Shown here: piece by piece, positions 1 through 6,708 of the stretch
How the letters are laid out: each line of letters begins with the position of its first letter
Numbering within the stretch: position 1 is the first letter of the stretch
Assembly (NCBI GenBank): GCA_004556875.1
Contig: SFFP01000037.1
Coordinates: 1 to 12,152, forward strand
Reading direction: 5' to 3'
Length of the DNA stretch: 12,152 nucleotides
Origin: Ruminococcus flavefaciens
GTDB lineage: Bacteria > Bacillota_A > Clostridia > Oscillospirales > Ruminococcaceae
The notes under the pieces: generated by a model
Databases searched by the model: none
What the model saw: only the letters and a program-made list of their open reading frames with translations
Told to the model about the DNA's origin: nothing
Position numbers and translations under genes: made by a program

Positions 1-78
1 CGTGAAGAGATCGAGGTCGATTGTCACGGCGACAAGGCAAGAGTTGCAGAATTTAAAAGTACATTTGTTGATGACTAA
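1..78 (+). CDS. C-terminal end of an unidentified gene (25 codons)
   Basis: Frame 1 is open from the window edge to a TAA at 76-78 and encodes a tail beginning REEIEVDCHGDKARV and ending FKSTFVDD. Only the last 25 residues are present, so no domain can be assigned. The pattern of a beta strand followed by an acidic helix, with a GD...V.EF motif, faintly recalls the end of HPr-like phosphocarrier proteins. That is a guess from general resemblance. The frame is supported by a clean stop followed by an intergenic region with an inverted repeat. Confidence 0.5.
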   Translation, partial: REEIEVDCHGDKARVAEFKSTFVDD

Positions 79-94
79 AAAAACTAATTATAAT
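65..94 (+). promoter_or_regulatory. Candidate promoter inside the end of the upstream gene
   Basis: TTGTTG at 65-70 and a perfect TATAAT at 89-94 are separated by 18 bp. A transcript starting near 101 would carry the hairpin at 118-160 in its leader before the 213-608 gene. The -35 box is only partly matched and lies inside the preceding coding sequence, so this is tentative. Confidence 0.35.
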
Positions 95-117
95 AAGTGT
101 GTCGATATAGAAGTTTT

Positions 118-160
118 AAGTCATAGTATTTCTGATATCAGTCCAAAAATACTATGACTT
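118..160. repeat. Perfect 14-bp inverted repeat, possible terminator or leader hairpin
   Basis: AAGTCATAGTATTT (118-131) is the exact reverse complement of AAATACTATGACTT (147-160). The 15-nt loop contains a smaller palindrome, CTGATATCAG (132-141). The plus-strand arm is followed by TTTTCT, so it could end transcription of the upstream gene, although the stem is AT-rich for a terminator. It also sits in the leader of any transcript from the 65-94 promoter, where it could act as an attenuator, or it could be a protein-binding operator. The sequence does not decide between these. Confidence 0.6.
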
Positions 161-165
161 TTCTA

Positions 166-194
166 TTGACAACACATAGACACTGTTCTGTATT
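166..194 (+). promoter_or_regulatory. Candidate promoter directly before the 213-608 gene
   Basis: A perfect TTGACA lies at 166-171, just after the inverted repeat. At a spacing of 17 the -10 box would be TGTATT (189-194), a poor match. The predicted start near 201 would leave almost no leader before the ribosome binding site at 203-207. The -35 match is striking but the promoter is doubtful. Confidence 0.3.
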
Positions 195-212
195 TTTTTG
201 AAAGAGGTTATT

Positions 213-608
213 ATGGCATTTCAATTCTGTGAGTTAGATGAATCGGAACAACGTGAGTATACCCTCACTATGTTCCCACACTATGGCGACAAGCGGAAAC
301 CTGGTGGTGGAATTATTGACTTTGAAAACGATATTCGCTTATGTTACTATGGAAACGGTCCATATACAGAACCCTGCGACGAGTATCAATTTATTTTTGA
401 TTACAAAGGCACTGCAATGAATATTAACATCCATCAAAAAATCGAAGGAAATGACATTTATTATTCTCTGATCGCGGTTGAGGGAAATGGTCAGTTATGC
501 ATTGATGAAATTAAGCCATCTCTTCGTGAAGCGATCAGGTTATTCGGAATTCGAAGGTATGCTTCCGGTGTAAAGAATAATCCGGATATGATTCATATCA
601 ATTTTTAA
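213..608 (+). CDS. Unrecognised 131-residue protein
   Basis: I do not recognise this family. ATG 213 is chosen because AAAGAGG (201-207) sits 5 nt upstream; a TTG at 198 in the same frame would put the start before that site. The protein starts MAFQFCELDESEQREYTL and is soluble, with no signal peptide or membrane segment. It looks like alternating beta strands with an acidic character and then a helix (about residues 104-114, PSLREAIRLFG) near the C-terminus. Codon use looks more AT-rich than in the flanking groEL or cellulase genes, consistent with an accessory or acquired gene. It stands alone between an inverted repeat and a terminator, so context gives no function. The intact frame and ribosome site make a real gene likely. 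Confidence 0.7.
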   Translation: MAFQFCELDESEQREYTLTMFPHYGDKRKPGGGIIDFENDIRLCYYGNGPYTEPCDEYQFIFDYKGTAMNINIHQKIEGNDIYYSLIAVEGNGQLCIDEIKPSLREAIRLFGIRRYASGVKNNPDMIHINF

Positions 609-665
609 TTATGAAATAAATAGCATTTCATTTGCAGTTTTTTCTGCTTTCAGCCGTGAATACAC

Positions 666-700
666 AAAAAAGGCGAACCATTCGGTTCGCCTTTAATTTT
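666..700. terminator. Bidirectional intrinsic terminator between convergent genes
   Basis: AAAGGCGAACC (669-679) pairs with GGTTCGCCTTT (684-694) around a 4-nt loop. On the plus strand it ends in CCTTTAATTTT, serving the 213-608 gene. On the minus strand the A run at 666-671 becomes a T run, serving groEL, whose stop codon is about 20 bp away. Confidence 0.9.
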
Positions 701-715
701 ACACTATGCTTGGAA

Positions 716-2338
716 TTAATACATTCCGCCTGCAGGCATTGCAGGAGCTGCAGGAGTATCTTCCTTGATATCAGCTACAAGGCTCTCAGTTGTAAGAACC
801 ATTGATGCAACGGAAGCAGCGTTCTGAAGTGCGCTTCTTGTTACCTTAGTAGGATCAACGATACCTGCAGGGATCATGTCTGTATAAACCTCGTTGTAAG
901 CGTCGAAGCCGTAGCCTACCTTACGTGAACGAACGATCTTGTCGATGATAACGCTGCCCTCAAGACCTGCGTTCTCAGCGATCTGACGAACAGGAGCTTC
1001 AAGAGCCTTGAGTATGATCTTAGCACCTGTCTTCTCGTCACCGTCAAGTGATGGGATAAGCTTGTTTACAGCAGGCATAGCATTTACGAATGCTGTACCG
1101 CCGCCTGCTACGATACCCTCTTCAACAGCAGCCTTTGTAGCAGCAAGAGCGTCCTCGATACGGAGCTTCTTTTCCTTCATCTCGATCTCTGTAGCAGCAC
1201 CTACCTTGATAACTGCAACACCGCCTGCAAGCTTAGCAAGTCTTTCCTGAAGCTTCTCACGGTCAAAATCAGATGTTGTTGTCTCGATAGCTGCACGGAT
1301 CTGGTGAACTCTTGACTCGATAGCCTTCTTATCGCCTGCACCGTCAACGATGATAGTGTTCTCCTTCTGGATAACAACCTGCTTAGCCTGACCGAGCTGA
1401 TCGATAGTTGTCTCGCTGAGTTCAAGACCAAGCTCAGAAGAAATAACCTCACCGCCTGTGAGAACTGCGATATCCTTGAGCATTTCCTTACGTCTGTCAC
1501 CAAAGCCCGGAGCCTTTACAGCTGCAACCTTGAATGTACCTCTGAGGTTATTGAGGATAATTGTTGTAAGAGCCTCGCCCTCAACGTCCTCAGCAATGAT
1601 AACGAGCTTCTTGCCCATCTTTACGATCTGCTCAAGAAGTGGGAGGATCTCCTGGATAGAAGAGATCTTCTTATCTGTGATAAGAACGAAAGCATCATCG
1701 TAAACAGCTTCCATCTTATCTGTATCTGTTACCATATAAGGTGAGATGTAACCTCTGTCGAACTGCATACCTTCAACAACTTCGCTGTATGTCTCAGCAG
1801 TCTTGCTCTCTTCAAGGGTGATAACGCCGTCAGCAGTTACCTTCTCCATAGCCTCAGCAATGAGCTTACCAACATTCTCATCAGCAGAAGATACTGTACC
1901 TACTCTTGCGATATCCTCGCTGCCCTGTATAGTCTTTGAGTTGTCAACGATAGCCTTTACAGCAGCGTCAACAGCCTTAGCGATACCCTTCTTGAGTACC
2001 ATTGGGTTTGCACCTGCTGCGATATTCTTCATACCCTCGCGAACGATAGCCTGAGCGAGAAGTGTAGCTGTTGTTGTACCGTCACCTGCTGCATCGTTTG
2101 TCTTTGTAGCAACTTCCTTAACGAGCTGTGCACCCATATTCTCAAAAGCATCCTCAAGCTCGATGTCCTTAGCGATAGTAACACCGTCGTTTGTAATGAG
2201 CGGAGCGCCGAACTTCTTGTCGAGAACTACGTTTCTGCCCTTAGGACCCATTGTTATTCTTACTGTATCAGCAAGCTTGTCGATTCCTGCCTGAAGTGCT
2301 TTTCTTGCTTCTTCACCGTACTTTATATCCTTAGCCAT
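716..2338 (-). CDS. groEL: GroEL (Hsp60) chaperonin
   Basis: This is a full-length 540-residue group I chaperonin, which forms the double heptameric ring that folds proteins with GroES and ATP in the cytoplasm. It starts MAKDIKYGEEARKAL and carries the nucleotide-binding stretches ITMGPKGRNV (about 28-37) and GDGTTTAT (85-92). D86 and D396 (in RIEDAL) correspond to E. coli D87 and D398, needed for ATP hydrolysis. EDALAATKAAVEEGIVAGGG (395-414) is the classic family signature. The flexible C-terminal tail is short, AMPAGGMY, with one GGM instead of the multiple GGM repeats of many GroELs. ATG 2338 is preceded by AAAGGAG (minus strand, about 2354-2348). The gene lies 70 bp behind groES in one operon under the CIRCE element and ends at the 666-700 terminator. 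Confidence 0.98.
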   Translation of the reverse strand: MAKDIKYGEEARKALQAGIDKLADTVRITMGPKGRNVVLDKKFGAPLITNDGVTIAKDIELEDAFENMGAQLVKEVATKTNDAAGDGTTTATLLAQAIVREGMKNIAAGANPMVLKKGIAKAVDAAVKAIVDNSKTIQGSEDIARVGTVSSADENVGKLIAEAMEKVTADGVITLEESKTAETYSEVVEGMQFDRGYISPYMVTDTDKMEAVYDDAFVLITDKKISSIQEILPLLEQIVKMGKKLVIIAEDVEGEALTTIILNNLRGTFKVAAVKAPGFGDRRKEMLKDIAVLTGGEVISSELGLELSETTIDQLGQAKQVVIQKENTIIVDGAGDKKAIESRVHQIRAAIETTTSDFDREKLQERLAKLAGGVAVIKVGAATEIEMKEKKLRIEDALAATKAAVEEGIVAGGGTAFVNAMPAVNKLIPSLDGDEKTGAKIILKALEAPVRQIAENAGLEGSVIIDKIVRSRKVGYGFDAYNEVYTDMIPAGIVDPTKVTRSALQNAASVASMVLTTESLVADIKEDTPAAPAMPAGGMY

Positions 2339-2408
2339 GATAATTTACTCCTTTAAATTATATTTATATCTTTAGGAAACAGTGCCTTGCCGTTCCCTGC
2401 AATAGTTC

Positions 2409-2681
2409 TTACTTAACAATAGCAAGAATGTCTTCCATCTTAACGATGATGAACTCATCACCCTCAAGCTTGACATTTGTTCCTGAATATTTAGAAATGA
2501 GAACCTTATCGCCCTTCTTAACTTCCATTTTTATGTCTGCAGTGCCAGGTCCTACCTCAACGACCTCAGCTACCTCAGGCTTTTCCTTTGCTGAACCTGA
2601 AAGAATAATTCCGCTCTTTGTTGTTTCTTCAGCCTCTGTCATTTTTACGACAACTCTGTCCTGTAAAGGTTTGATAGTCAT
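2409..2681 (-). CDS. groES: GroES (Hsp10) co-chaperonin
   Basis: This 90-residue protein is the lid of the GroEL chamber. It starts MTIKPLQDRVVVKM, has the mobile-loop region at about residues 15-30 (EETTKSGIILSG) and ends in the conserved beta barrel with VLISKYSGT and a final MEDILAIVK. The frame extends upstream to 2711, but ATG 2681 has a perfect AGGAGG (minus strand, 2695-2690) 8 nt before it and matches the family N-terminus. It is the first gene of the groES-groEL operon. The leader carries a perfect CIRCE operator, so repression by HrcA and heat induction are expected. Confidence 0.97.
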   Translation of the reverse strand: MTIKPLQDRVVVKMTEAEETTKSGIILSGSAKEKPEVAEVVEVGPGTADIKMEVKKGDKVLISKYSGTNVKLEGDEFIIVKMEDILAIVK

Positions 2682-2718
2682 GATATATACCTCCTGATAA
2701 TTAATAAGCAATTCAACT

Positions 2719-2745
2719 TTAGCACTCTTTCTCTTTGAGTGCTAA
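2719..2745. promoter_or_regulatory. CIRCE operator (HrcA binding site)
   Basis: TTAGCACTC (2719-2727), nine spacer bases and GAGTGCTAA (2737-2745) match the CIRCE consensus exactly. The site lies between the groESL promoter and groES, where bound HrcA repressor would block transcription under normal growth. No hrcA gene is present in this window. Confidence 0.97.
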
Positions 2746-2777
2746 TTATATTTTACCACCTTTTTACAATAAATCAA
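2745..2777 (-). promoter_or_regulatory. Promoter of groES-groEL
   Basis: On the minus strand TTGATT (2777-2772) is followed after 16 bp by TAAAAT (2755-2750). An overlapping TATAAT (2750-2745) is an alternative -10 but would lie 21 bp from that -35. Either start places the CIRCE element at the very beginning of the transcript, as expected for HrcA control. Confidence 0.75.
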
Positions 2778-2842
2778 GCCTTTTCTGCAAGCTTTCACAA
2801 TTTTTGTCACTGTACACAAATCGCGAGATATAAAGTGAATTT

Positions 2843-3958
2843 TTATGTACTTTCAGACAGTTTTTTACTGCTATTTTTCCCGAATTCGATCATCACCATC
2901 ACTGTCATTATAATAAGCATCAACGATGGAACAGGTGTGCTGCTGCGGACTTTTTCAACGACGACAGCCGATACTTCTGCTGTTTCATACTCCATGAAAA
3001 ATGGCATTATCAGCCTGCATACAAAGCCGCTCATCACCGCCGCTGTACACCTCATTATCACAAGCGGCGCTATGGATATCCTTCTGCCTGCAGCGGCTGA
3101 AAGCTGAAACATAACACATACGCCGCCAAATGACACCAGACCGCTTATGTAAGGCAGCAGCAGCCAGTCGCCGCGCGGAAATACCGATACATTTGTAACA
3201 TCTGACAACGCGGCGACTAAAGCCTCGCCGCTTATGCGGTCGAGGCTGGGGAGCTTCATAAGAAGCTCCCCGACTGCTGCTGCCGCCCCGATGCGGATAA
3301 AAAAAACATTTATGACAGAAAATATCGTTATCATAATACATATATCCGCCATAGCTCTGCCACTCTGTGCTACAGACTCGGTAAACATCTCAGCTGAAAA
3401 ACGGAACTCACGCTTTACCGCTGAAACAGACGCAGTTTTTCTCAGATATGGTGACATTATCAGCAAAAGCAGCAAATTTGCACAGATATTTGATAAAAGT
3501 ATCACCTTTCCTGCCCCGTCCGAGCTGTAAAGCTGACCTGATATACAGCCGAATATGAATGCAGGTCCTGCTCCGAAGCATAGTCCCGAAAGAATCTCTG
3601 CGCGCTTTTTCGTTATCCTGCCTGCACTGTACTCGTCACAAAGCATTTTTACTCCCACAGGATAGCCTGCAAACATTCCAAAAATAAATATCGGCAGTAT
3701 ATTGCCCTCAATACCGAATAAAAATCTGCTTATACGTCCGAAACATTTCGGGATTAGCGTAAGTATACCGCTTTTTACTATAAGCGAGGATACTGCCATA
3801 ACTGCAAACAACGACGGTATCACCACATTCAGACACCGCATAATGCTCTCACCTATCGCCTTTGTACACAGCGTAGTATCTGCAAGACAGAATATAAGCA
3901 CTGACAACAATACTGCTATTTTTATGGCTGTAAGCGCTTTTTCGGCAGTTTTTCTCAT
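2843..3958 (-). CDS. ylbJ: YlbJ-family sporulation membrane protein (GATE / nucleoside-recognition fold)
   Basis: This is a 371-residue polytopic membrane protein. About eight hydrophobic segments are visible, for example around residues 12-26, 43-63, 87-99, 126-142, 153-170, 206-225, 266-286 and 343-357. The motifs FAGYPVGVKML (96-106), followed by ITKKRAE and FGAGPAFIFG (128-137), match the YlbJ family, a sporulation membrane protein group in the nucleoside-recognition/GATE superfamily whose transported substrate is not established. ATG 3958 is preferred because AGGGTGA (minus strand, 3970-3964) precedes it; an in-frame ATG at 3979 has no ribosome site. The gene is divergent from yqfC with only 59 bp between starts, which supports a sporulation role. 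No clear terminator follows it before the groES promoter. It could also be a general transporter of the same superfamily. Confidence 0.82.
   Translation of the reverse strand: MRKTAEKALTAIKIAVLLSVLIFCLADTTLCTKAIGESIMRCLNVVIPSLFAVMAVSSLIVKSGILTLIPKCFGRISRFLFGIEGNILPIFIFGMFAGYPVGVKMLCDEYSAGRITKKRAEILSGLCFGAGPAFIFGCISGQLYSSDGAGKVILLSNICANLLLLLIMSPYLRKTASVSAVKREFRFSAEMFTESVAQSGRAMADICIMITIFSVINVFFIRIGAAAAVGELLMKLPSLDRISGEALVAALSDVTNVSVFPRGDWLLLPYISGLVSFGGVCVMFQLSAAAGRRISIAPLVIMRCTAAVMSGFVCRLIMPFFMEYETAEVSAVVVEKVRSSTPVPSLMLIIMTVMVMIEFGKNSSKKLSEST
3248..3271. repeat. Perfect 10-bp hairpin inside the ylbJ coding sequence
   Basis: GGGGAGCTTC (3248-3257) and GAAGCTCCCC (3262-3271) are exact reverse complements around the loop ATAA. 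It encodes residues GELLMKLP of YlbJ on the minus strand. No T tract follows on either strand, so it is not a normal terminator. Its arms resemble the cellulase terminator at 6951-6975. It may be chance arising from the codons used. Confidence 0.6.
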
Positions 3959-4017
3959 AATCATCACCCTATAAATCATATTATTGGAAGTGAAAAAATA
4001 TACAGGAGTGAACGCTT

Positions 4018-4335
4018 ATGTTTGAATGGTTCGCAGAATTTGCACGTGAAACGCTTTATCTCAATACAAGTATACATATTTCGGGAAATAATGAGCTTAT
4101 TATCGACAACTGCCGAAGAATAGAGGAGTACAACGAAGTTTATATGAGACTGGTCTCAGGCGGATTATACATAAGTATACACGGGAATGACCTGAGAGCC
4201 TTTGATTTCAGAACAGGCGGTCTTGTTATACGAGGAAACATCGAAAAAATAGAGTTTACAGAAAGGAGAAGCCGCCATGAGTCTGAGGATACGAAATCGG
4301 GTAAGAGTAAAAGCACAGGGAAAGAAGCTATATAA
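4018..4335 (+). CDS. yqfC: YqfC / YabP-family sporulation protein
   Basis: This 105-residue protein fits the YabP/YqfC family of sporulation proteins. Residues 17-80 carry the family's beta-rich core: HISGNNELIIDNCRRIEEY, then LVSGGLYISIHGNDLRAFDF, then GLVIRGNIEKIEF. The family signature is this sequence of an IxGN-type start, an IENxxxI-like turn and a final G-x-I-x-x-I/V-x-F. The tail after residue 83 is hydrophilic and overlaps the start of yqfD. ATG 4018 has AGGAGTG (4005-4010 region) 7 nt upstream. In Bacillus, yqfC and yqfD lie together and are read in the mother cell under sigma-E; their molecular function is poorly known. The pairing here is the same. Confidence 0.85.
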   Translation: MFEWFAEFARETLYLNTSIHISGNNELIIDNCRRIEEYNEVYMRLVSGGLYISIHGNDLRAFDFRTGGLVIRGNIEKIEFTERRSRHESEDTKSGKSKSTGKEAI

Positions 4336-5443
4336 GTTCATAAACTGCATACACGACAATGGTATCGAATGCAGTGAGCAATACTGCCGCGGCAATATTT
4401 TCAGATGCGATATCTTGAAAAAGGACATGAAGAAGCTGAAAATTCTTGCTGAAGAGTGCGGAATAGAACTTAAATACGCAGAATATCACAGCCTTGCCGC
4501 TAAATTATCCCGTTACCGCAAAAGAGCAGGTCTGTTTATCGGTATCATTCTTGCCGCTGTTACAGTGCTGTATTTCTCTCAGGTAGTTGTCACTATTGAA
4601 ATACAGGGCAACACTTCCGTAAGCGATGAAGTTATCCTATCCGCCCTCAAAGAACTCGATATAAAAGCAGGTACTCCCCTTTTCCGCCTTGACCTGCGCA
4701 CAAGCGAGAAAAAGCTGAAAGCTATGCTGGATAACGTTGCATGGGCAGGTATTCGCCACACAGGAAGCCGCATAGTCGTTCAGATACATGAAGCCGCTCC
4801 CATTCCCGAAATGTCCCGTGAACGTATCCCATGCAATATAGTAGCAAGCCGCGATGCAGTGATATCCTCTGTACTTGTTAAAAGCGGAGAGCTAAGACAT
4901 ATCGTGGGAGATTACGTACCCAAAGGAACTCTCCTCATCAGCGGCGTTGCCGAAAACGACAAAGGTCAGACCTTTGTATATCACGCTATGGGAGAGATAC
5001 GCGGCACTTATGAGGAAGAAGTAAGCTTTTCAGCTCCTTTTCACACACAGGAACTTCTCCCCACTGGAAAAACACGAAAACTAAGAAGACTGAAACTTTT
5101 CAGCCTTGATATACCGCTGTATTTTTTCGGAAACGACTACACAGACAGCCGCACCGAAAAATCGGTAAGTAAACTGAAAATATTCGGCAAAGAGCTTCCC
5201 TTAGGCATAGAGGAAAACACCTTCACCGAAATGTATGCACAGGGATTCGACAGGAACGAAGACGAACTGTATCAGCACCTGATGGAAAGAGTCTATCTAT
5301 ATGAAAATAACTTTCTCGATAACGATACCATTATTCTCAGCCGCTCGGTAAACACTTCCAGAACTGACGATACGCTGACTCTTACCGTTAAATACAGCCT
5401 TGAAAGTAACATCTGCCAACAGAATGACATATTCATAAAGTAA
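4277..5443 (+). CDS. yqfD: YqfD-family sporulation protein
   Basis: This 388-residue protein starts MSLRIRNRVRVKAQGKK, which matches the YqfD family annotated as a sporulation protein. Residues 1-80 are a cytoplasmic basic domain. A single membrane segment spans about 85-104 (GLFIGIILAAVTVLYFSQVV). The segment just after it (about 104-172: VTIEIQGNTSVSDEVIL, then AGTPLFRLDL, then the strand RIVVQIHEA) looks like a POTRA-type fold as in FtsQ. The remainder is an external beta-rich region. Start 4277 has AAAGGAG (4262-4268) 8 nt upstream and overlaps the end of yqfC by 59 bp in another frame, so translation is probably coupled. In Bacillus a phoH-like gene follows; here a different gene with its own promoter follows. 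No strong terminator is visible, only an AGTAAAATTTTACT palindrome at the stop codon. Confidence 0.88.
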   Translation: MSLRIRNRVRVKAQGKKLYKFINCIHDNGIECSEQYCRGNIFRCDILKKDMKKLKILAEECGIELKYAEYHSLAAKLSRYRKRAGLFIGIILAAVTVLYFSQVVVTIEIQGNTSVSDEVILSALKELDIKAGTPLFRLDLRTSEKKLKAMLDNVAWAGIRHTGSRIVVQIHEAAPIPEMSRERIPCNIVASRDAVISSVLVKSGELRHIVGDYVPKGTLLISGVAENDKGQTFVYHAMGEIRGTYEEEVSFSAPFHTQELLPTGKTRKLRRLKLFSLDIPLYFFGNDYTDSRTEKSVSKLKIFGKELPLGIEENTFTEMYAQGFDRNEDELYQHLMERVYLYENNFLDNDTIILSRSVNTSRTDDTLTLTVKYSLESNICQQNDIFIK

Positions 5444-5473
5444 AATTTTACTGTTACTTTTCACAAAAATATA

Positions 5474-5502
5474 TTGACAATTTTCTCTTTTCAATGTAAA
5501 AT
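5474..5502 (+). promoter_or_regulatory. Promoter of the Phd/YefM-like gene
   Basis: A perfect TTGACA (5474-5479) and TAAAAT (5497-5502) are separated by exactly 17 bp. Transcription would start near 5509, leaving a leader of about 38 nt with AAAGGAG at 5531-5537. This sigma-A-type promoter separates the gene from the yqfCD pair. Confidence 0.85.
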
Positions 5503-5546
5503 AGTATGCAGGGGATCATTTTGTGCCTTGAAAGGAGAGACTTTCC

Positions 5547-5816
5547 ATGATATCAATTAAAAACGAAGACTTCAGTGAAAACTATGAGCTTTTCGTCAAG
5601 TTATGTTCCATAACTTCCGAGCCTTTAAAGCTCATAAATGATAACTGTCAGGATATGATAGTCATGACTGCCGAAGCCTTTGAGCGCAGAAAGAAAATGC
5701 TCGATCTCCGTGAAAAATTCCTCGGCATCGACATGGACAAAGTCCTCAGCTCAGATAAGACCGACTTTAAGAAACTCGGACAATATATCAACGAACTGGA
5801 AAAAGATGAGGAATAA
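5547..5816 (+). CDS. Phd/YefM-like antitoxin family protein, no toxin gene nearby
   Basis: This 89-residue soluble protein has a layout like Phd/YefM antitoxins. A short N-terminal segment is followed by EPLKLINDNCQDMIVMTAEA (about residues 25-44), the counterpart of the family's 'P-V-x-I-T-K-N-G-x-x-D-L-V-V-M-S-x-E-x-Y' motif. A long charged helix follows (45-60, RRKKMLDLREKF) and then an acidic tail that would contact a toxin. No RelE- or Doc-like toxin gene lies next to it: the following gene is pspA after its own promoter. It may be an orphan regulator that kept DNA binding, or have a partner elsewhere. ATG 5547 has AAAGGAG 9 nt upstream. The family call rests on motif resemblance. Confidence 0.68.
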   Translation: MISIKNEDFSENYELFVKLCSITSEPLKLINDNCQDMIVMTAEAFERRKKMLDLREKFLGIDMDKVLSSDKTDFKKLGQYINELEKDEE

Positions 5817-5882
5817 TTTGGTAACAGTGTGTTCACACATCGGTTTATAAATGAAAATCAGATGAAATCAGACAGCTTTTCC

Positions 5883-5912
5883 TTGACAACCATAGGATAA
5901 ATACAATATAAT
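5883..5912 (+). promoter_or_regulatory. Promoter of pspA
   Basis: A perfect TTGACA (5883-5888) and a perfect TATAAT (5907-5912) are separated by 18 bp. Transcription would start near 5919, giving a leader of about 56 nt that begins with the small GC-rich hairpin at 5922-5936. Confidence 0.88.
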
Positions 5913-5921
5913 TATTTTGTG

Positions 5922-5936
5922 GCGCAAGGGGTGCGC
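5922..5936 (+). promoter_or_regulatory. GC hairpin in the pspA leader enclosing a Shine-Dalgarno-like AGGGG
   Basis: GCGCA (5922-5926) pairs with TGCGC (5932-5936), leaving AGGGG in the loop. An in-frame ATG at 5939 follows 7 nt after that loop. This could be an alternative start for PspA or just the folded 5' end of the mRNA. The main start at 5975 has the better ribosome site. Confidence 0.4.
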
Positions 5937-5974
5937 TCATGACACATTGTTACATGAAACAGGAGGATTATAAA

Positions 5975-6679
5975 ATGGGTGTATTCAGAAGATTAAGCGA
6001 CCTTCTCAAGTCAAATGTCAACGATCTTATCGACAGAGCAGAAGATCCTGAGAAGATGGTAAAACAGGTCATCATCGATATGCAGACCGAACTTACTAAG
6101 GCTACTCAGAATTATGGCAAGGCTAAGGCAAGCGAGCGCCTCGCTGAAAAGAAATATCTTGAATCTCAGAAGATATCTTCTGACTGGGAGTCAAAGGCTA
6201 AGGCTGCTCTCGCTAAGGGCGATCAGGAGCTTGCTAAACAGGCTCTCGCAAGAAAAGTCAAGGCTGATGAAGATGTTGCTAATTATAAGGAAATGTATGA
6301 GTCTATCTCTGATCAGACGGAAGCTATCGGCAATCAGGTAGAAGTCCTCAAGGCTAAGCTTGAAGAAGCTAAGAGCCGTCAGGCTATGCTCATTGCCCGT
6401 TCACAGATGGCTGATACAAAGAAAAATCTCGCTAAGGCTGCAGGCGGTTTCGACGGTAATTCCTCACTGGAAAAGTTCCAGAGAATGGAAGAAAAGATCG
6501 AGCGCAAGGAAGCTGAAGCAGACGCTTTTACTGAGATCGCAGGCGGTGCTGCAAACGGTATCGGTGACGAGCTTAGCGATTCATTTGAAAAGCTTGAGTC
6601 AGACGCAAAGGTTGACGCTGAGCTTCAGAGACTTATGGCTGAAATGAACGGCAGCGCTCCTTCACAGGACGCTGAATAA
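5975..6679 (+). CDS. pspA: PspA/IM30 family envelope-stress protein
   Basis: This 234-residue protein starts MGVFRRLSDLLKSNVNDLID, the conserved N-terminal amphipathic helix of PspA/IM30/LiaH proteins, which binds stressed or damaged membranes. AEDPEKMVKQVIIDM (about 22-36) is the next family block. An almost unbroken coiled coil rich in Lys, Glu and Ala runs to about residue 180, followed by an acidic tail. Length matches the family (about 220-235). ATG 5975 has AGGAGG (5961-5966) 8 nt upstream and aligns with the family start; the in-frame ATG at 5939 would add 12 residues with no family counterpart. It has its own consensus promoter and is followed after 29 bp by a small membrane protein gene in the same operon. 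PspA proteins assemble into ESCRT-III-like polymers at the inner membrane. Confidence 0.95.
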   Translation: MGVFRRLSDLLKSNVNDLIDRAEDPEKMVKQVIIDMQTELTKATQNYGKAKASERLAEKKYLESQKISSDWESKAKAALAKGDQELAKQALARKVKADEDVANYKEMYESISDQTEAIGNQVEVLKAKLEEAKSRQAMLIARSQMADTKKNLAKAAGGFDGNSSLEKFQRMEEKIERKEAEADAFTEIAGGAANGIGDELSDSFEKLESDAKVDAELQRLMAEMNGSAPSQDAE

Positions 6680-6708
6680 TTCAATAATAAAAAGCAAAGG
6701 ATTTTAAT

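Noticed and set aside
1756..1762. Spo0A box TGTCGAA
   Set aside because: It lies deep inside the groEL coding sequence. A second one, TTCGACA at 5246-5252, lies inside yqfD. A 7-base motif is expected by chance, and neither is near a promoter.
2739..3107. 122-codon plus-strand frame opposite the end of ylbJ
   Set aside because: It starts inside the CIRCE/groESL promoter region with no ribosome site, and the minus strand encodes the well-supported YlbJ protein.
3976..4005. Sigma-E-like promoter (CATATT, 16 bp, TATACA) before yqfC
   Set aside because: The -10 box would overlap the yqfC ribosome site at 4005-4010 and put the transcription start at or after it, so it cannot drive yqfC normally. 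The opposite-strand match for ylbJ is only partial.
5439..5452. AGTAAAATTTTACT palindrome at the yqfD stop as a terminator
   Set aside because: The perfect palindrome has no loop and no T run after it; a longer AAGTAA/TTACTT pairing is weak. Not enough to call a terminator.
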